A stretch of DNA of 23,914 nt, from positions 507,102-531,015 of the forward strand of contig MU646308.1 of assembly GCA_026770585.1 (NCBI GenBank), in the 5' to 3' direction. The DNA is from Baffinella frigidus (taxonomy: Eukaryota > Cryptophyceae > Cryptomonadales > Baffinellaceae). The translations under genes were made by a program, and so were the position numbers. Shown here piece by piece: positions 23,575 to 23,914 of this stretch (the stretch's first letter is position 1; the number at the start of each line of letters is the position of its first letter). Under the pieces are notes generated by a model, which did no database searches, had not been told where the DNA came from, and saw nothing but the letters and a program-made list of their open reading frames with translations.

Positions 23575-23602
23575 GCGACCAACCTCTCGCTGGGAGGGGA
23601 CG
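23575..23602 (+). pseudogene. Acceptor-side shard of gene B Gly-rich exon
   Basis: CGTAGCAG followed by ATNLSLGGD, homologous to AIKLSMGGD of the exon at 23665. Confidence 0.75.
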
Positions 23603-23664
23603 GTTTAGGCCGCAAACCTTCAACCGGAAATCCTGAATTCTGAACCCTGAACACAACCCCCTAG

Positions 23665-23914
23665 GCGATCAAGCTCTCGATGGGAGGGGACCCCCGTGCC
23701 GCGCGGCGCCCGTTCGCCCCTTCCGGAGGAGGAGGAGGAGACAGCAACTCCGGCAGAGGATCAGGCGGCGGCGGCAGCAACAACGGTAGGGCAAGCGGAG
23801 GCGCCGGCAGCAGCAGCGGCAGCGGCAGGGCTGGCGGAGGCGCCGGCGGGGGCGGGAGCAACGGTAGGGTAGGGGGGGGCGCCGGTGGGAGCAGCAGCAA
23901 CGGCAAAGGAGGGG
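23665..23914 (+). CDS. Gene B exon 3 (or later), runs off the window: UIM end plus Gly/Ser-rich region
   Basis: Acceptor CAACCCCCTAG. Starts AIKLSMGGDPRAARRPF and stays open to the window end. Across the splice, DADEQTRK plus AIKLSMGGD forms another UIM-like helix (A-I-x-x-S) split by the intron. The rest is low-complexity Gly/Ser/Asn. An acceptor-side shard (ATNLSLGGD) lies at 23575-23602. Confidence 0.65.

Noticed and set aside
23661-23906. Leu/Pro-rich minus-strand frame
   Set aside because: Mirror of the Gly/Ser codons of gene B exon on the plus strand, which has an acceptor, a shard and a UIM-like start.
1-23914. tRNA, rRNA, riboswitch or bacterial promoter/terminator features
   Set aside because: Looked for on both strands; none recognised. 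Hairpins present belong to MITEs or short palindromes.

Overview
The window looks like nuclear DNA of a microalga or related protist. It has very short exons, long repeat-filled introns, degenerate TTTAGGG/CCCTAAA arrays (the telomere motif of plants and green algae) and many short foldback elements. There is no bacterial operon structure, rRNA, tRNA or CRISPR. A prasinophyte-type green alga is a guess from repeat style, not shown by the sequence. A run of N (13209-13761) is an assembly gap.

Gene A fills most of the window on the minus strand (20796 down to about 1469). I built it by hand from 16 small exons (26-293 nt) whose splice phases all agree. The inferred protein is about 465 residues: a novel N-terminus, a pair of calmodulin-like EF-hands with loops exactly 36 residues apart, ankyrin repeats, then a basic His/Lys/Arg-rich tail. 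About 1.4 kb of coding sequence is spread over about 19 kb. Exons 3-7 and 9-13 are well supported. Exons 1, 8, 14 and especially 16 are weaker.

Gene B starts divergently at 21071 on the plus strand and runs off the right edge. Three exons are visible. They encode ubiquitin-interacting-motif (UIM)-like helices, SUMO-interaction-like acidic patches and a Gly/Ser-rich region. The 274 bp between the two start codons would be a shared promoter.

The most striking feature is the intron content. Nearly every exon is accompanied by one to eight partial copies of its own edge, each carrying a splice site plus 10-60 nt of adjoining coding sequence. Copies of the acceptor side lie only in the upstream intron. 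Copies of the donor side lie only in the downstream intron. I call these exon-edge shards. They sit among CCCTAAA-like arrays and microsatellites. Foldback transposons (MITEs) have inserted into several shards but into none of the real exons.

At least a dozen MITE families are present. Two copies of one CCACACAGCGG-ended family can be compared with closely related empty sites inside this window, and both appear to have inserted with no target-site duplication.
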